Of a stretch of 64,000 nt of DNA, positions 45,294-56,621 are shown in pieces. Each line of letters starts with the position of its first letter. The first letter of the stretch is position 1. The notes beneath the pieces were generated by a model that saw only the letters and a list, made by a program, of their open reading frames with translations, was not told the DNA's origin and searched no databases. The stretch is from Isoetes taiwanensis (taxonomy: Eukaryota; Streptophyta; Lycopodiopsida; Isoetales; Isoetaceae): contig JAJEKV010000010.1 in NCBI GenBank assembly GCA_021234155.1, forward strand, positions 10,774,511 through 10,838,510, written 5' to 3'. Both the position numbers and the translations under genes were made by a program.

Positions 45294-45440
45294 GATATAC
45301 TACTATAGGTGTCTAGGCCATCAAAGGAGATGGAGATAGCCTAGACTTCCTAAGGCCTTGTACCAAAGGAGATGGCATCCAAATCAAACTTCGAATCCAA
45401 ATCAAACTCATCTCCGTTTCTGTGGTTGTCTGCTAGCCAA

Positions 45441-45475
45441 GTCACGTCCCAACGTCTGCCTTCCTTAGTATAAAG
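45441..45475 (+). promoter_or_regulatory. Candidate PLAT core promoter elements
   Basis: TCACGTCC (ACGT core, G-box/ABRE-like) at about 45,442-45,449 and TATAAAG at 45,469-45,475 lie upstream of the PLAT4 ATG at 45,510. The same two motifs precede copies 1, 5 and 6. The TATA-to-ATG distance leaves only a very short leader, so transcription may instead start further upstream. Confidence 0.35.
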
Positions 45476-45509
45476 CATGAGAAATTCATCCCTATATCTA
45501 CAGACAAGT

Positions 45510-46163
45510 ATGGCTCGACTACAAAGCTATGGCATCCTTGTGCTCTTGCTTATGACCACCAAAGTTGCATTTGTAAGAAATTGCATCTTTTAGAATTTGT
45601 GATTTCTTATCAAGAAAGTGCATGGTGAAATCATTTTCAAAGGGTTGCATATTAAGAAGTGGTGCTTAGATTTTGTATCTTGTAGATCGTTTTCAAAGTG
45701 TTGCATAGAGACGCTGGAATGCAAATGCATGTAGGCCTATTGCTAATGATGGGGCTTGTGTTGTTTAGGCCATTTCCTCTTTTCGTGTCTAAGGTATTTG
45801 CTATTGCAGGGTTGCACTTATACAATCGCTGTCCAGACCGATTGTCGAGAAGGTGCTGGTACAGGTGCCAACGTAGGTGTACAATTTTATAATGCTGTTG
45901 GTGAATCTGTGACTTTCAACCTAGAAAATGCTCATCGTTTTAGGAAGTGCATCAAAGATACCTTCACTAGGCAAGGTGAATGCATTGACGAAATTTGTCA
46001 CATGCGTGTATGGCATGATAATACCAGCGCCCATCCTGCGTGGTATTTGAACTTTATAGATGTTTCAAAGGATGGAGATGCTGCCAAGCGATTTATTGTC
46101 AATCGATGGTTGGCCCTTGGTAGATCCCCTTATTCTACTACTGCCGAAGTTAATATGTGCTAG
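45510..46163 (+). CDS. PLAT/LH2-domain secreted stress-type protein, copy 4 (complete)
   Basis: The only intact gene seen. Exon 1 (45510-45572) encodes a 21-residue signal peptide, MARLQSYGILVLLLMTTKVA + F. A 237-nt phase-0 intron (GTAAGA...TTGCAG) follows, then exon 2 (45810-46163), giving 138 residues in all. The mature protein is one PLAT domain beginning GCTYTIAVQTDC. Its core includes FYNAVGESVTF, Cys-containing GECIDEICHM, RVWHDNTSAHPAWYLNFIDV and RWLALGRS, and it ends AEVNMC. Small plant PLAT proteins enter the secretory pathway and are induced by abiotic and biotic stress; the domain is a beta-sandwich binding lipid or protein partners. Asp-to-Ala and Gly-to-Trp-region changes (DHPGW to AHPAW) at a normally conserved turn are unusual and may lower function. 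Confidence 0.85.
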
Positions 46164-46262
46164 ACATCGCATGCCATAAGGTATTAGGCATATAAAGACA
46201 TATCATATGCTTAATTGACAAATAAATGCAAACTTGTGCTTTGTTGCTTGTTATTTAGAACA

Positions 46263-47757
46263 CTAGTAATGGTGCCCAAATACGTTCTTTGCATAAGTTG
46301 GGAGCCCAGAAATGTTTTGTCCGCAAAGAAAAAAGCGTGCAGTAATAATGTAACTCTTTTAACTTTACATTATAACAAAAACTTTTCGAAGATTTAAAAA
46401 TGTTTATAAGACATCTAGCTCTTTCATGTTAGGTAGTGTTGCATCGGTATCTCTGAGAGTTTTGAGTAGAACAGGATGGTGCTTGTTCATAGCAATTGCC
46501 ACATGCTAAGAGTAGCACATATCATACCGTAATGGCTTTCCTTCTCACCGGGTAGTGGGATTGAAGAGATGCTTAAAATATTGTCCCTAGATTTGGGCCC
46601 ATCGAATCTAAAATCACTACAATACAAACTGCTAATAAATCATCTTAATATATTAACCTCTTACATTGTAGTTGCTCTTCCTAAGGAATTCCTTTTATTT
46701 TTTGATGTAGGCCGGAAAGGAATAGGAATTTGCCATAATGTTTGGGTGAAGGCCATTGGATGGCAAATACCAGATTCCACCTATGTCTATAAATATTAAT
46801 GACCAAATATTTAAAGCCACCCAAAATACCTCTTAAATTTCTTGCACACTTATGCTCCCTTGTAAACTTTATGCACCTGTGCATAATAGGACGTTAATTT
46901 TTAGTTATGTTTTTTATTCTAAGATATCCATGTCCATGACTACCTTCTTTAAACAAATCATAAGGGTAATGTTATTGGCAAAATCTTGTTGGTAAATCTC
47001 TAAAAACTATGTCAAATTTAGCTAAGTGAAATTGGCGTGCATTGCAGTTGTGCCAAGCAAAATATAAATTTGGTAGTTTATATGCCTTTGTGATAGAATT
47101 CAATTTTCCAAATGTATATCACCTTATATATAAGTAGTTTGTCATCATAAGGAAATTGTTATGTGGCACAATTAGTGAGTCCCTAATAAAAAGTTGTAAG
47201 ACCAGATTAGTCTGACTTTGTAAATTTAGTCTGACTTTGTGATAGGATTCGTTCTGCCAAATGTGTCACACCTTATTGCATGTAAGTAGTTTAGTTTGTC
47301 CTCGTCATAAACAAATAAAAACACAAATCTCCGTAGGCCCAAGACACATATAATAAGCTTCCTTTAGAACCTACAGAAACATAGATCAAACATAGAGGTA
47401 AGATGAATTTGTCATCCTAGAAACTAAGATTACATAACCTCCCTCACATCTACATGCGTTTGGAGATTTAGTGGATGAAGAATAACGTCCAAATATCCAT
47501 ACGTTGCCCACAATAACCCACAATAACGCCATAGCAAAGTAGCAATCTAAAGCAATTTTAAACTTTTTCAATGCATCTAAAATGATAATATAAAATAATG
47601 GTAGTGTAGCTAGACATCCAACTACATATCCACCAACCCGCACAATCAAGGGTGCATGAGGCTTTTTATCTCGAGATAGAGATAACACAATAATAGATGC
47701 AAAATTTGGCTTACAGTAATTGTAAATTCTATGGAGATTCATAGCCCAAACAAGCAC
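46263..47757 (-). mobile_element. Truncated copy of the 51,308 Helitron (3' part)
   Basis: CTAG at 46,263 follows host TTATTTAGAACA exactly as at 51,308, and the next 1.49 kb match 51,308-52,800. The terminal hairpin is scrambled (GCCCAAATACGTTCTTTGC) at its CAG and CTG. The host flank and PLAT end are duplicated too, so this is a segmental duplicate, not a second insertion. Confidence 0.75.
47386..47757 (-). pseudogene. RING-ligase-like membrane segment, copy 1 (captured fragment)
   Basis: A 123-codon minus-strand frame contains LSLSRDKKPHAPLIVRVGGY, then hydrophobic VVGCLATLPLFYIIILDAL, a short linker, and a second hydrophobic YYFAMALLWVIVGNVWIFG (Cys for the first Tyr in this copy). This resembles the N-terminal membrane part of plant RING E3 ligases of the At1g12760/At1g63170 type (S.DE.P..PLR.W..GY, then WW..G..W). 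No RING finger follows. The frame is preserved in both copies with two or so changes. The family call is tentative. Confidence 0.4.
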
Positions 47758-48724
47758 GATTTAATTAATTAGAGAATTTCTGAATTCTCGCTTAGCATGA
47801 AATAGGTTCTTGATTGTCTATAAAACACCGTGAATGGTTGCGCAGAGTAAAAGTTGACGTTTTTTCCATTGCTTATTGGTCACAACCAAATGATGTATCC
47901 GACTTTGACATATATAAGGCTATCCCAAGCTCCTTTGTGAGTAAGAGCGTCCACAAGAAAGAGTGAAAATACTCCGCCAGATCGCCACAAATAATATTTG
48001 AAGTCGCCTAAATACCTATGGATGTAATATCACAAGTCCCTTAAGCTCTACACATGTATAAAAAGGAATGAAATTGATAATGAGGATCGCACAAGCATGA
48101 CATTTTGAGTCATTAAGGTACCCACATTCCGCCAATAATTATAAGAAAGTGCTAGCAAATTTCGTGTCAAGGAAAGTTTAGACAAGAAACAAAACTTAAA
48201 TAGTAAGAAAACTCAAAGATATGGAGACTTCAAAGCATTGTAATTTATATTCCTCAAACATTTCAATGTACATTACTTTGCCATAGGGGCAGAAATTAGT
48301 CCATCCGGGCTTCCGATCTTGACTTCGGTACAACACCTATCTCGTGACTATCCTATCTATATGTTCCCGGCCCCTTTGTAGAAGATCCGGCCAGGTCCAT
48401 CTCGGTGTAGCCTATTACATCCGGGATTTCTCTGACATGGCTCGTGCAAGGACTTGGACATGTGGATCCGGTCCTTCACCCAAGTATCGATGTCGTGCCC
48501 TTCGACAGATCGCCACTACTACTCAGCCTACAGCGATATCGGTGCATGGAAGAGTTTGGTTTTTTCGTCGGTGGAACCTCATGCTCTTGTGTACCGATGG
48601 CTCACCCTCTTGAACCACGAAGTCGACGACCATGCCTACGTATTCGAACTTCGACCGCTTGTCAAGAAAGGCATGTAGGCATCAAATTTTTTGTTTAAAG
48701 CCCCCAATTTTTGAAACACCTGCT
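47758..48724. other. No assignable gene
   Basis: Sequence between the truncated Helitron and the methyltransferase-like gene. Several overlapping plus-strand frames at 48,344-48,698 are open, probably because the segment is locally GC-richer. I cannot match them to a family. Confidence 0.35.
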
Positions 48725-51150
48725 CTAGCGCCAATAATACCTTTTCAAGCCTCCTCCGTAAGTCTTTTCGTTTCCTCGCATTCTTTCCTCATAGCTTTTC
48801 TCATCCATTTGATCCAAGATTGTATCAATGTTAGATATATCTTCTTCTCGGGTAATGTTCAAATTGATCGCGTTAGGATCATTCACAGGCTCTGCCTTAT
48901 CCTCTTCAACTGTCTCCCCAGCGCCCTGGCCCACAAGTTTTTCGAGCTTATCCAGGAAAGCCCTCAGAAATCGGCATACTTTACCCCGGCTTTCAAAAGC
49001 AATACTTTTCTTTCCCACGCATTAAATGACACGGGAGCGCGACTACTGCGAGAAGAAATCAAGAACACAACCATCCTTGGGCACAAGCTTGTCAACTAGG
49101 TAGTAAGCATATGATGTTTTCAACCGCACTTCAAAGACGTGGTCACCTTCCATTCCGACAAACTTGTACCGGGTTTACCCGTGAAATAAGTCCGCCATTT
49201 TTCTTCATTTTCTCATCAAGATCTTCGTCACCACCGGCGGGCATTGGTGGCAAGGGTTGTTTGGTGCGGTGCTCACCTGTGTCAAACGAAGCTCCAGCTC
49301 TGGCATTATCGCGTTGACCCTGGAGTCGCTTCTGTTAATGCACATATGGGTGATGTAATACTGATATTCCTTCACCCTTTTCTTGTTCACCCATCCTGGC
49401 TCGTCATATGTGCCTACAGAGATATGGGACCCGCCTTGAATCTGTTTCTGGCTGTACAAGCAATCTGGCAAGTTCACAGACCGCATCAGAATCACAAGGT
49501 GATAAATGTTAGCAGTTGTCATGCTGGATATTCGTGTGAAGAGTTCCATGTATTTTTTGCACGTCCATAATGCAGAGAATCCTCTAATGTCTATGAACAC
49601 CATAGTTGCGTTCTCAGATACTGGAGTGGAGGTAGGAATCCCTTCCTTTGTTACAGCATGTACAACATTTTTCTTCTCCTTGATCTTGATAGCCTCTTCA
49701 GGTTTCAAAATCGATCTAATGGGTTCTAGAAATGCAACGGGCAAATTACCCACAACATGTTCCTTATTATAATTGGCTTTCACGTACTCTGTATCCGAAT
49801 CAGATATATCCAGAATCCGTTGTTCCGTGAAAGCCGGAAATTCAGAAACCAACTCTTCCCAAAAAGTGTATTCCTTCTGAAGCAGCGTGGACGCGTATGA
49901 CAAAATCTCTTTCCGCATGAAGCTCAGGCTTCTAATATCAATGGCGCCTACCGGCAATTAAACCTCGCCATGATATCCGCTTTAACCTTAATGTATGTCT
50001 TTCCTTCCAAAATCTCATCGAGAAGTCGAGAAACCTCTCAGATTAGACATGCCTCAAGGTATCTTAACCAGTTTTGTTGAAGAAGTCCTTCGAGGGCTTA
50101 TCGGGAAAAATCTCCATGCTCGTCCACGATCTTTTGTTGACCCATCCGTTGGCCACTTCCATTAACTTTCTCAACACCCGCCTCCTCCATAAAAATAAAT
50201 TGCTTCTCGTCCTTTAGCTCCTTCACCTTCAACGTTGTGGTAGCTATCTCGTGGAAGTCCTACAAAACAAATGGTCAGGGAAATCGCGGTCGCGATGTCT
50301 TTGAGCTAAGATAATAAAAATACCTTCCATGCCGAGGTGGTGGCGTTACCAATGGGACCTTGAGGAGGACAACCATACACTTTATGTTGATGCCGTAGGT
50401 CATTGAAGCTTCTCTAACAATGGCTCTCTATATACAAATGTTAGCGATGACTTCATTGCAATCAATGCTCAACTCAATATATTCTCTATCCGTCAAGTTT
50501 CCATTGAGCACTCTTGTTCTTCTCCTCGCAGTAGGCTTTAGCAAACTCCATCCGCCGCTCCCCGTTCTCCAACAAGACAAAGATAGCGGTTGAGCCGCAC
50601 ATATACCGTGGTTACCGATATTATCCAAAATTTCTTGCCCTTCAAGTCACCTCAGATCCATGTGATCTTTTTCCCGAAATAATGTGCACTTGTAAGTTAG
50701 GCAGCCACAAACCGTAAATCATGAACAATAACAATCACCGGTAATGGGGTCGAAGGGGACAACATCGGCGGTGTGAGCACCTCCGTAGGATACGCCTTGA
50801 AACTCTTCAATGAGTCCGCGACGTGGTCGCTTTGAACGCATTCGATGCGTGAGGTTAGCAGAGCTGGTTTCGCAATCGAATATTGAAACCTTCATAAACC
50901 GGTTCACACCAAGCGGGTAGAACCGCTTTGAATTGTTCAAGCTTCGTGCGGTTTGTTCTCGCCAATTTATGCGCTTCTTCTTCGTGATTGAATTTGAGGT
51001 CCGCCGGCGCTCGTAAGCAATAGGAAATGCTAGCCTCTTGGACGATGCAGCACCTGAGACGGAAGGGGGGGGTGTTGGAAGAAGAAGGTTCTGCGCTATC
51101 TGAAGTATTGAGTTTGCGGGTGGAGATGCTGCCAAACGATTTATTGTCAA
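48725..51150 (-). pseudogene. Type-II DNA (N4/N6) methyltransferase-like gene, decayed
   Basis: A minus-strand multi-exon gene can be followed through frame changes. At the 5' side, 50,719-51,150 contains LIEEFQGVSYGGAHTADVVP. An acceptor TTTTGTAG at 50,260 opens DFHEIATTTLKVKELKDEK. The longest frame, 49,205-49,957 (250 codons), holds ATMVFIDIRGFSALW at the position where a D(P/I)PW catalytic box would be expected, then MELFTRISSMTTANIYHLVI. The 3' side (48,725-49,110) reads DKLVPKDGCVLDFFS, stops, then KKSIAFESRGKVCRFLRAFL, resembling the AdoMet-binding FxGxG region placed after the catalytic box as in beta-class amino-methyltransferases. Stops and shifts, several at CAG/CTG sites, prevent a full product. 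Family assignment is inference. Confidence 0.4.
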
Positions 51151-51209
51151 TCGATGGTTGGCCCTTGGTAGATCCCCTTATTCTACTATCTTGGGTTAAT
51201 ATGTGCTAG
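51121..51209 (+). pseudogene. PLAT 3' stub fused to methyltransferase-like block
   Basis: The last 30 codons of PLAT4 (from GGAGATGCTGCCAA to stop 51,207-51,209) recur here, and the 46,164-47,757 flank follows. Everything upstream is replaced by the methyltransferase-like gene. The codons before the end differ at a CTG (ACTACTGCC to ACTATCTTGG). Confidence 0.8.
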
Positions 51210-52434
51210 ACATCGCATGCCATAAGGTATTAGGCATATAAAGACATATCATATGCTTAATTGACAAATAAATGCAAACTTGTGCTTTGTTGCTTGTTAT
51301 TAGAACACTAGTAATGGTGCCCAGCGTTGCTGGGCATAAGTTGGGAGCCTCAGAAATGTTTTGTCCGCAAAGAAAAAAGCGTGCAATATAATGTAACTCT
51401 TTTTAACTTTACATTATAACAAAAACTTTTCGAAGATTTAAAAATGTTTATAAGACATCTAGCTCTTTCATGTTAGGTAGTGTTGCATCGGTATCTCTGA
51501 GAGTTTTGAGTAGAACAGGATGGTGCTTGTTCATAGCAATTGCCACATGCTAAGAGTAGCACATATCATACCGTAATGGCTTTCCTTCTCACCGGGTAGT
51601 GGGATTGAAGAGATGCTTAAAATATTGTCCCTAGATCCCATCCCATCGAATCTAAAATCACTACAATACAAACCGCTAATAAATCATCTTAATATATTAA
51701 CCTCTTACATTGTAGTTGCTCTTCCTAAGGAATTCCTTTTATTTTTTTGATGTAGGTGTAGGAAAGGAATAGGAATTTGCCATAATGTTTGGGTGAAGGC
51801 CATTGGATGGCAAATACCAGATTCCACCTATGTCTATAAATATTAATAACCAAATATTTAAAGCCACCCAAAATACCTCTTAAATTTCTTGCACACTTAT
51901 GCTCCCTTTGTAAACTTTATGCACCCAGGCATAATAGGACGTTAATTTTTAGTTATGTTTTTTTCTAAGATATCCATGTCCATGACTATCTTCTTTAAAC
52001 AAATAAAAAAGGTAACATTTTTGGCAAAATCTTGTTGGTGAGTCTCTAAAAACTATGTCAAATTGACCTAAGTAAAATTGGCGCGCATTGCAGTTGTGCC
52101 AAGCAAAATATAAATTTGGTAGTTTATATGCCTTTGTGATAGAATTCAATTTTCCAAATGTATATCACCTTATATATAAGTAGTTTGTCATCATAAGGAA
52201 ATTTGTTATGTGGCACAATTAGTGAGTCCCTAATAAAAAGTTGTAAGACCAGATTAGTCTGACTTTGTAAATTTAGTCTGACTTTGTGATAGGATTCGTT
52301 CTGCCAAATGTGTCACACCTTATTGCATGTAAGTAGTTTAGTTTGTCCTCGCCATAAACAAATAAAAACACAAATCTCCTCAGAGGCCCAAGACACATAT
52401 AATAAGCTTCCTTTAGAACCTACAGAAACATAGA

Positions 52435-52791
52435 TCAAACATAGAGGTAAGATGAATTTGTCATCCTAGAAACTAAGATTACATAACCTCCCTCACATCT
52501 ACATGCGTTTGGAGATTTAGTGGATGAAGAATAACGTCCAAATATCCATACGTTGCCCACAATAACCCACAATAACGCCATAGCAAAGTAGTAATCTAAA
52601 GCAATTTTAAACTTTTTCAATGCATCTAAAATGATAATATAAAATAATGGTAGTGTAGCTAGACATCCAACTACATATCCACCAACCCGCACAATCAAGG
52701 GTGCATGAGGCTTTTTATCTCGAGATAGAGATAACACAATAATAGATGCAAAATTTGGCTTACAGTAATTGTAAATTCTATGGAGATTCAT
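52435..52791 (-). pseudogene. RING-ligase-like membrane segment, copy 2
   Basis: Same frame as 47,386-47,757 (118 codons here), with Tyr in place of Cys in ALDYYFAM. Its two hydrophobic segments are intact. Because 46,263-47,757 is a duplicate of this Helitron, this is the original location. Confidence 0.4.
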
Positions 52792-52830
52792 AGCCCAAAC
52801 TTTAAAAAACTAAGCCCTTGGCATTAAAGA

Positions 52831-53289
52831 TTATAAGAAATGCCTGACTGTACTGAACCTTGAAGAAGATGGAAGTATTGGCATTAGAAACCCCATTTTG
52901 GCTTCTCCCAAAAGGCCCCATATCATGATCTTGTATGGACATTTGGCATTGATAATATGATCCAAGTTGCTATGTTCTGAAACTCCTATACCAGTTGCAG
53001 CTGCAGGGAATGCTGGCCTGACATCCACAACGTGTTCATTGTTTAAACTGTGATCCATCAATAAAGGATAAGTGTCCACATCTCCAACTGCTAGATCCAA
53101 GTTCTCATCTCCATCACCCAAGGAATTTGATTTTCTGATTAAGCTTGGCACAACTTCCTTATGCACAACCTCCTTATGCACAACCTCCTTATGCAGTGGC
53201 ACATAAAAATGTTCCCAACCAGCATAAAGAATGTTCCTAACCAGCAAATATATTTTCATATGGGAAAACACCTGCAACGAAGTGTCCAT
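52831..53289 (-). pseudogene. Unidentified 152-codon frame with HKEVV repeats
   Basis: The frame contains three HKEVV repeats (a 15-bp tandem repeat at about 53,156-53,198), then acidic GDGDENLDLAVGDVDTYPLL and ending SSSRFSTVRHFL. It lies in the Helitron in the element's orientation and may be a captured exon. No family recognised. Confidence 0.35.
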
Positions 53290-53394
53290 CTACATCATTC
53301 CAAGATTTTAGCATTGTCCAAGTATATATTGCATGAGCTCAAAAGAAACCTACTCATGCTTTAACTGCTGGCAAGCTCTTGCTTCTTTTCTAGA

Positions 53395-54604
53395 AATAAA
53401 CTAACAATCTATACAATTTTGAAGATCATAAACTAACAATCTATACAATTTTGAAGATCATAGTCCATGAGCAAACGTGGTTACAAATGATGTCCTCTTA
53501 GAACATAATATTGTAGTTGAATCACAGCAAGCATTCTCCCTAAATCACATAACCATGCTTTTTGAGTAGCTGATAGCATGGGTGTTACAATATGCAAGAA
53601 AGATGTGAAGAAGCCATGTGGGAAATGCCATCACCATGGCCAGTCTACATAGACCAAAATTGGACCAATAAAATTCCTAACAAAATGTTCAAGGTAATGG
53701 GAAACAAAGGCAAAGGCCAATTAACTATTCCTTAGAATGCACTGACTCAAAATGAATTTGCTAAAATGTAATGGGAAACAAAAGCAAAGGCCAGTTAACT
53801 ATTCCTTAGAATGCACTGACTCAAAATGAATTTGCTAAAATTCTTTCTGCCAAGCACAATTCAACTTTCGGCATGTGCAGCAGAATTTGAGCTTGTGCTT
53901 TAGCAGACTGCTTTTATTTCGCCTTTTGAATCTTCAATACCTTTTTCACGATTTTTTGTTCTTCGACCAAGAATGCTCTAATGATATTGCAGAAGCAAGC
54001 AGGTCTAAATACGAAAAAAGCAAAGTCCCCACGAAGCAACACAAAGATCACTCACCCTTTTCTCACTGCACCACCAGACATCGATCCCCATGTGCATTAT
54101 TGACAGTTTTCTCATGCCTTTGAAGATGGGTCTTTCTGTATTGTGCCGATCTCAAATGAGGAATCTGAAACACCCATTCAACAGCTTAGAAAAGTTTTGA
54201 ATAGCAATTATTCTGGAACGCATTCAAGCAGCAGCGTCGTGAAGATAATTTCAACCAGCATCATGATGAATGAAATGAAAACTAAAATTTTTGACTGGCT
54301 GTGCTACAAAAAAATTACAAGGAATCCAAGTTCTTACCTTGCTCTAATACTCTCAATCTAAAATGCAGCTACGACCGTCCTAGCGCATCTAATTGTTGCC
54401 AAAGGGGGCAACATGTAGCAGGTTCTATAATATGTAGTTGTCCTAGCATGGCAACTCAGCATCCCGAAGGATCAAAAACCCTGCCCAAATACGAATGAGA
54501 AAATAAGGAACTATTCTACTGAGTGAATTGAGTTACTAAGAACTGAAATATAAGTAAGAAGAAGAGATGAAATTGATCCGAAGAAACGAAAGCATAGAAA
54601 TAAC
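53395..54604. other. Helitron interior with short direct repeats
   Basis: ACTAACAATCTATACAATTT repeats at 53,400 and 53,430, and AATGGGAAACAAA(G/A)GCAAAG with about 70 bp following repeats at about 53,696 and 53,769. On the minus strand, VEEQKIVKKVLKIQKAK near 53,940 looks like a basic coding segment, but I cannot assign it. Confidence 0.5.
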
Positions 54605-55275
54605 CTGGGCCGGTAGCTTTGTCGAAACTGGTCCTTGCACTTATGCAGATCTAAGAATCTTGCTTCCACCAGCTGAAAATACAGATATGCCATTTCTAAT
54701 GAGGCAGCCATGGAAACGTTTCCTTTGATGGTTGATTCCACGGTAGACCTGTTAGCTCAGCAGGAACACATATTGTTGATCCGAAGAACATGGTAAGATA
54801 AACCCAAACCCACGGATAAACACGTTCCTTTCCTTCCAATGCTAAGAAAAGTATTAAGAAGCTGGGAGAGTATTTGCTGCCACGAAATTCCACTTGAATT
54901 AAAGAGCATTATGCAAAGCCACGCTAGCTTCTAGATGATTAATGAAGCCAACAAAGGGAATCTGTATATTGACAGAAAGAACATTTCTGCTTGGCCATTT
55001 CATCTCTGTGAATAACATCTGTGCAGTCTTTTATCTCCCCAATTGCAAAGCCCAACTATTCCTTGAAAATTTCGTCTTTGTGTATACCTTGAAGCTTCCG
55101 TCTTCACCTCCATAGTGCTTGTGGAAAGAAAGAAGGGCAAATCTATGAAGAAGCAACTCAAGCCGGGCTTTGTTTTCTTTGCTGCACATGACGGTGTTGT
55201 TGAGGTCCAAATGTGCCCATCGAACCATGAAACAGGCTGCTAAGAATCGGCTGCTTGTTCCTCGTTTATGGGCCA
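54605..55275 (-). pseudogene. Two exons of an unidentified captured gene
   Basis: Exon 55,088-55,275 (acceptor TTTGCAG, donor TTCAAG/GTATAC) reads AHKRGTSSRFLAACFMVRWA, then LDLNNTVMCSKENKARLELL. Exon 54,605-54,748 (acceptor AACAG, donor CCCAG/GTTATT) reads SMAASLEMAYLYFQLVEARF, then LDLHKCKDQFRQSYRP. Good splice sites and even composition indicate real former exons. The phases do not match directly, so an exon between them is missing or they come from different genes. The first exon recurs in part at 60,494-60,650. Confidence 0.5.
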
Positions 55276-55636
55276 CTGCAAAAAACGGATTTTGCTAGAT
55301 GAGGCGAAAACCTAAGCTAAACGGATTTTTGCTAGATGCTGGCCGTTCTTGATAAACCTATAGCATAATGCTATCGGTTTCTATCATGCCTTGGTCTTTT
55401 GATCCTGCCGGAGTAAGAAGGAATAGCGCTAAAACTCTTAGTAAACCTATAGCATAATGCTGTCGGTTTCTATCATGCCTTGGTCTTTGATCCTGCCGGA
55501 GTAGAAAGGAATAGCGCTAAAACTGTGTTGTGTTAAAAGTTCGAAAGATTGGCAAATCGTAACCATAGGATAAAGTGATTAAACCTCAGCCGTCGGATCT
55601 AGGGCGTGGTCCATTACACAAAAATTACACAAAAGA

Positions 55637-56621
55637 TATGCACTTCATTGCTTTCAAAATCACCTCCCCTTTTCCCCCCTTTTTTTCTTTTTGTTCGTGA
55701 ATTATCATAAGGTTAAGGCTTCAAACTCAAATGAAGTAATGGATTGTTTTACATATGTCATAATCAGAAAATGCTTGTCGTAACCCGTACATTTCGAAAG
55801 GCCAACAAGGGCTAATGAATGGATTTAGTAATAACATGTGATAAAATAAATAGTGATGATATAATTTCTATCTCAAGGAGAATGCATATAGATAATGCAG
55901 AAATGTGTGCATATACTAAAGCAAGAAATATACACATATACTAAAACAAGAAACTTTTCTAATGAACAACATATATCTAATCCATGGGAGGTCCTTAATG
56001 AGAGTATCATACGGCATGGTTTCATAGCCAAGAAGAGTTCTCGATGTGCAGAATATAGAGCTCTGATAATGGCACTTCCATCCGTTCCCAACGAACACTA
56101 GATATGGCTACATCAATGACATGAAAGAAGCCCCTAAGCTGCCCTCTCAGGATCCAAAGTGAGGCTGCTATCCTTTGTGCTTTTATACTAGTTTGAATGA
56201 TGCTCGATACAACATGTATAGAAAAAACCTCTTTAGGTTTTTCAGGATAGACTCTGGAATCTAGATGGGAGGCATAATCTTATAGCTTACTATTAATGGT
56301 GCCCAAATAAGTTGGGGCTAGGTTGGAAACTTGTTATTGACTTTAGAAAATTGAATGCGCATACCTTGCAATTTAACAGCCACTAAGTGTATACAGGATA
56401 TGAAGCAACTTTGGTATAGCAACTCTACGTCTAGATTCTTTTGTGAGGGAGGGAGAGAGGGATGGAGGGAGGAGGAGATGTGCACGAATAGTAGTATTTG
56501 GAATTGCCAACCTTTTGCATAACAAATCAAGTGTACTAATTGTAATGATCCACCTTTTGATACAAAAATAAATAGCATTGAAGTGCATTGAAGTATATTA
56601 TAAAGTTATAGTGTAAGTGTT
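55637..56621. repeat. PLAT 3'-flank block, with degenerate Helitron 3' end
   Basis: Equivalent to 25,261-26,224. The Helitron terminus at 56,290 is altered (CTAT instead of CTAG, hairpin lost where CAG and CTG stood). A near-identical copy follows at 61,011-61,980. Confidence 0.65.

Larger units (their letters stand above)
51308..55636 (-). mobile_element. Complete 4.33-kb Helitron with gene fragments
   Basis: 3' end: CTAG at 51,308-51,311 and a perfect GCCCAGC/GCTGGGC hairpin (51,319-51,335). 5' end on the minus strand: TCTTTTGTGTAATTTTTGTG at 55,636. Left host AGAACA and right host TATGCACTTCATTGC are contiguous at 25,260/25,261 and elsewhere, giving an A/T-split empty site. It carries a RING-ligase-like frame (52,435-52,791), an unidentified frame (52,831-53,289) and exons at 54,605-54,748 and 55,088-55,275, all on the Helitron strand. 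No Rep/helicase, so non-autonomous. Confidence 0.88.

Noticed and set aside
48632-49099. 155-codon plus-strand frame
   Set aside because: It is antisense to the methyltransferase-like gene, whose minus-strand reading shows recognisable motifs.
54740-54765. TTAGCTCAGCAGG resembling a tRNA A box on the plus strand
   Set aside because: No matching B box or cloverleaf; the stretch overlaps a minus-strand splice acceptor of a captured exon.
27940-55636. Search for a Helitron replicase/helicase (HUH motif, SF1 helicase boxes)
   Set aside because: None seen in any frame; both complete elements are called non-autonomous.
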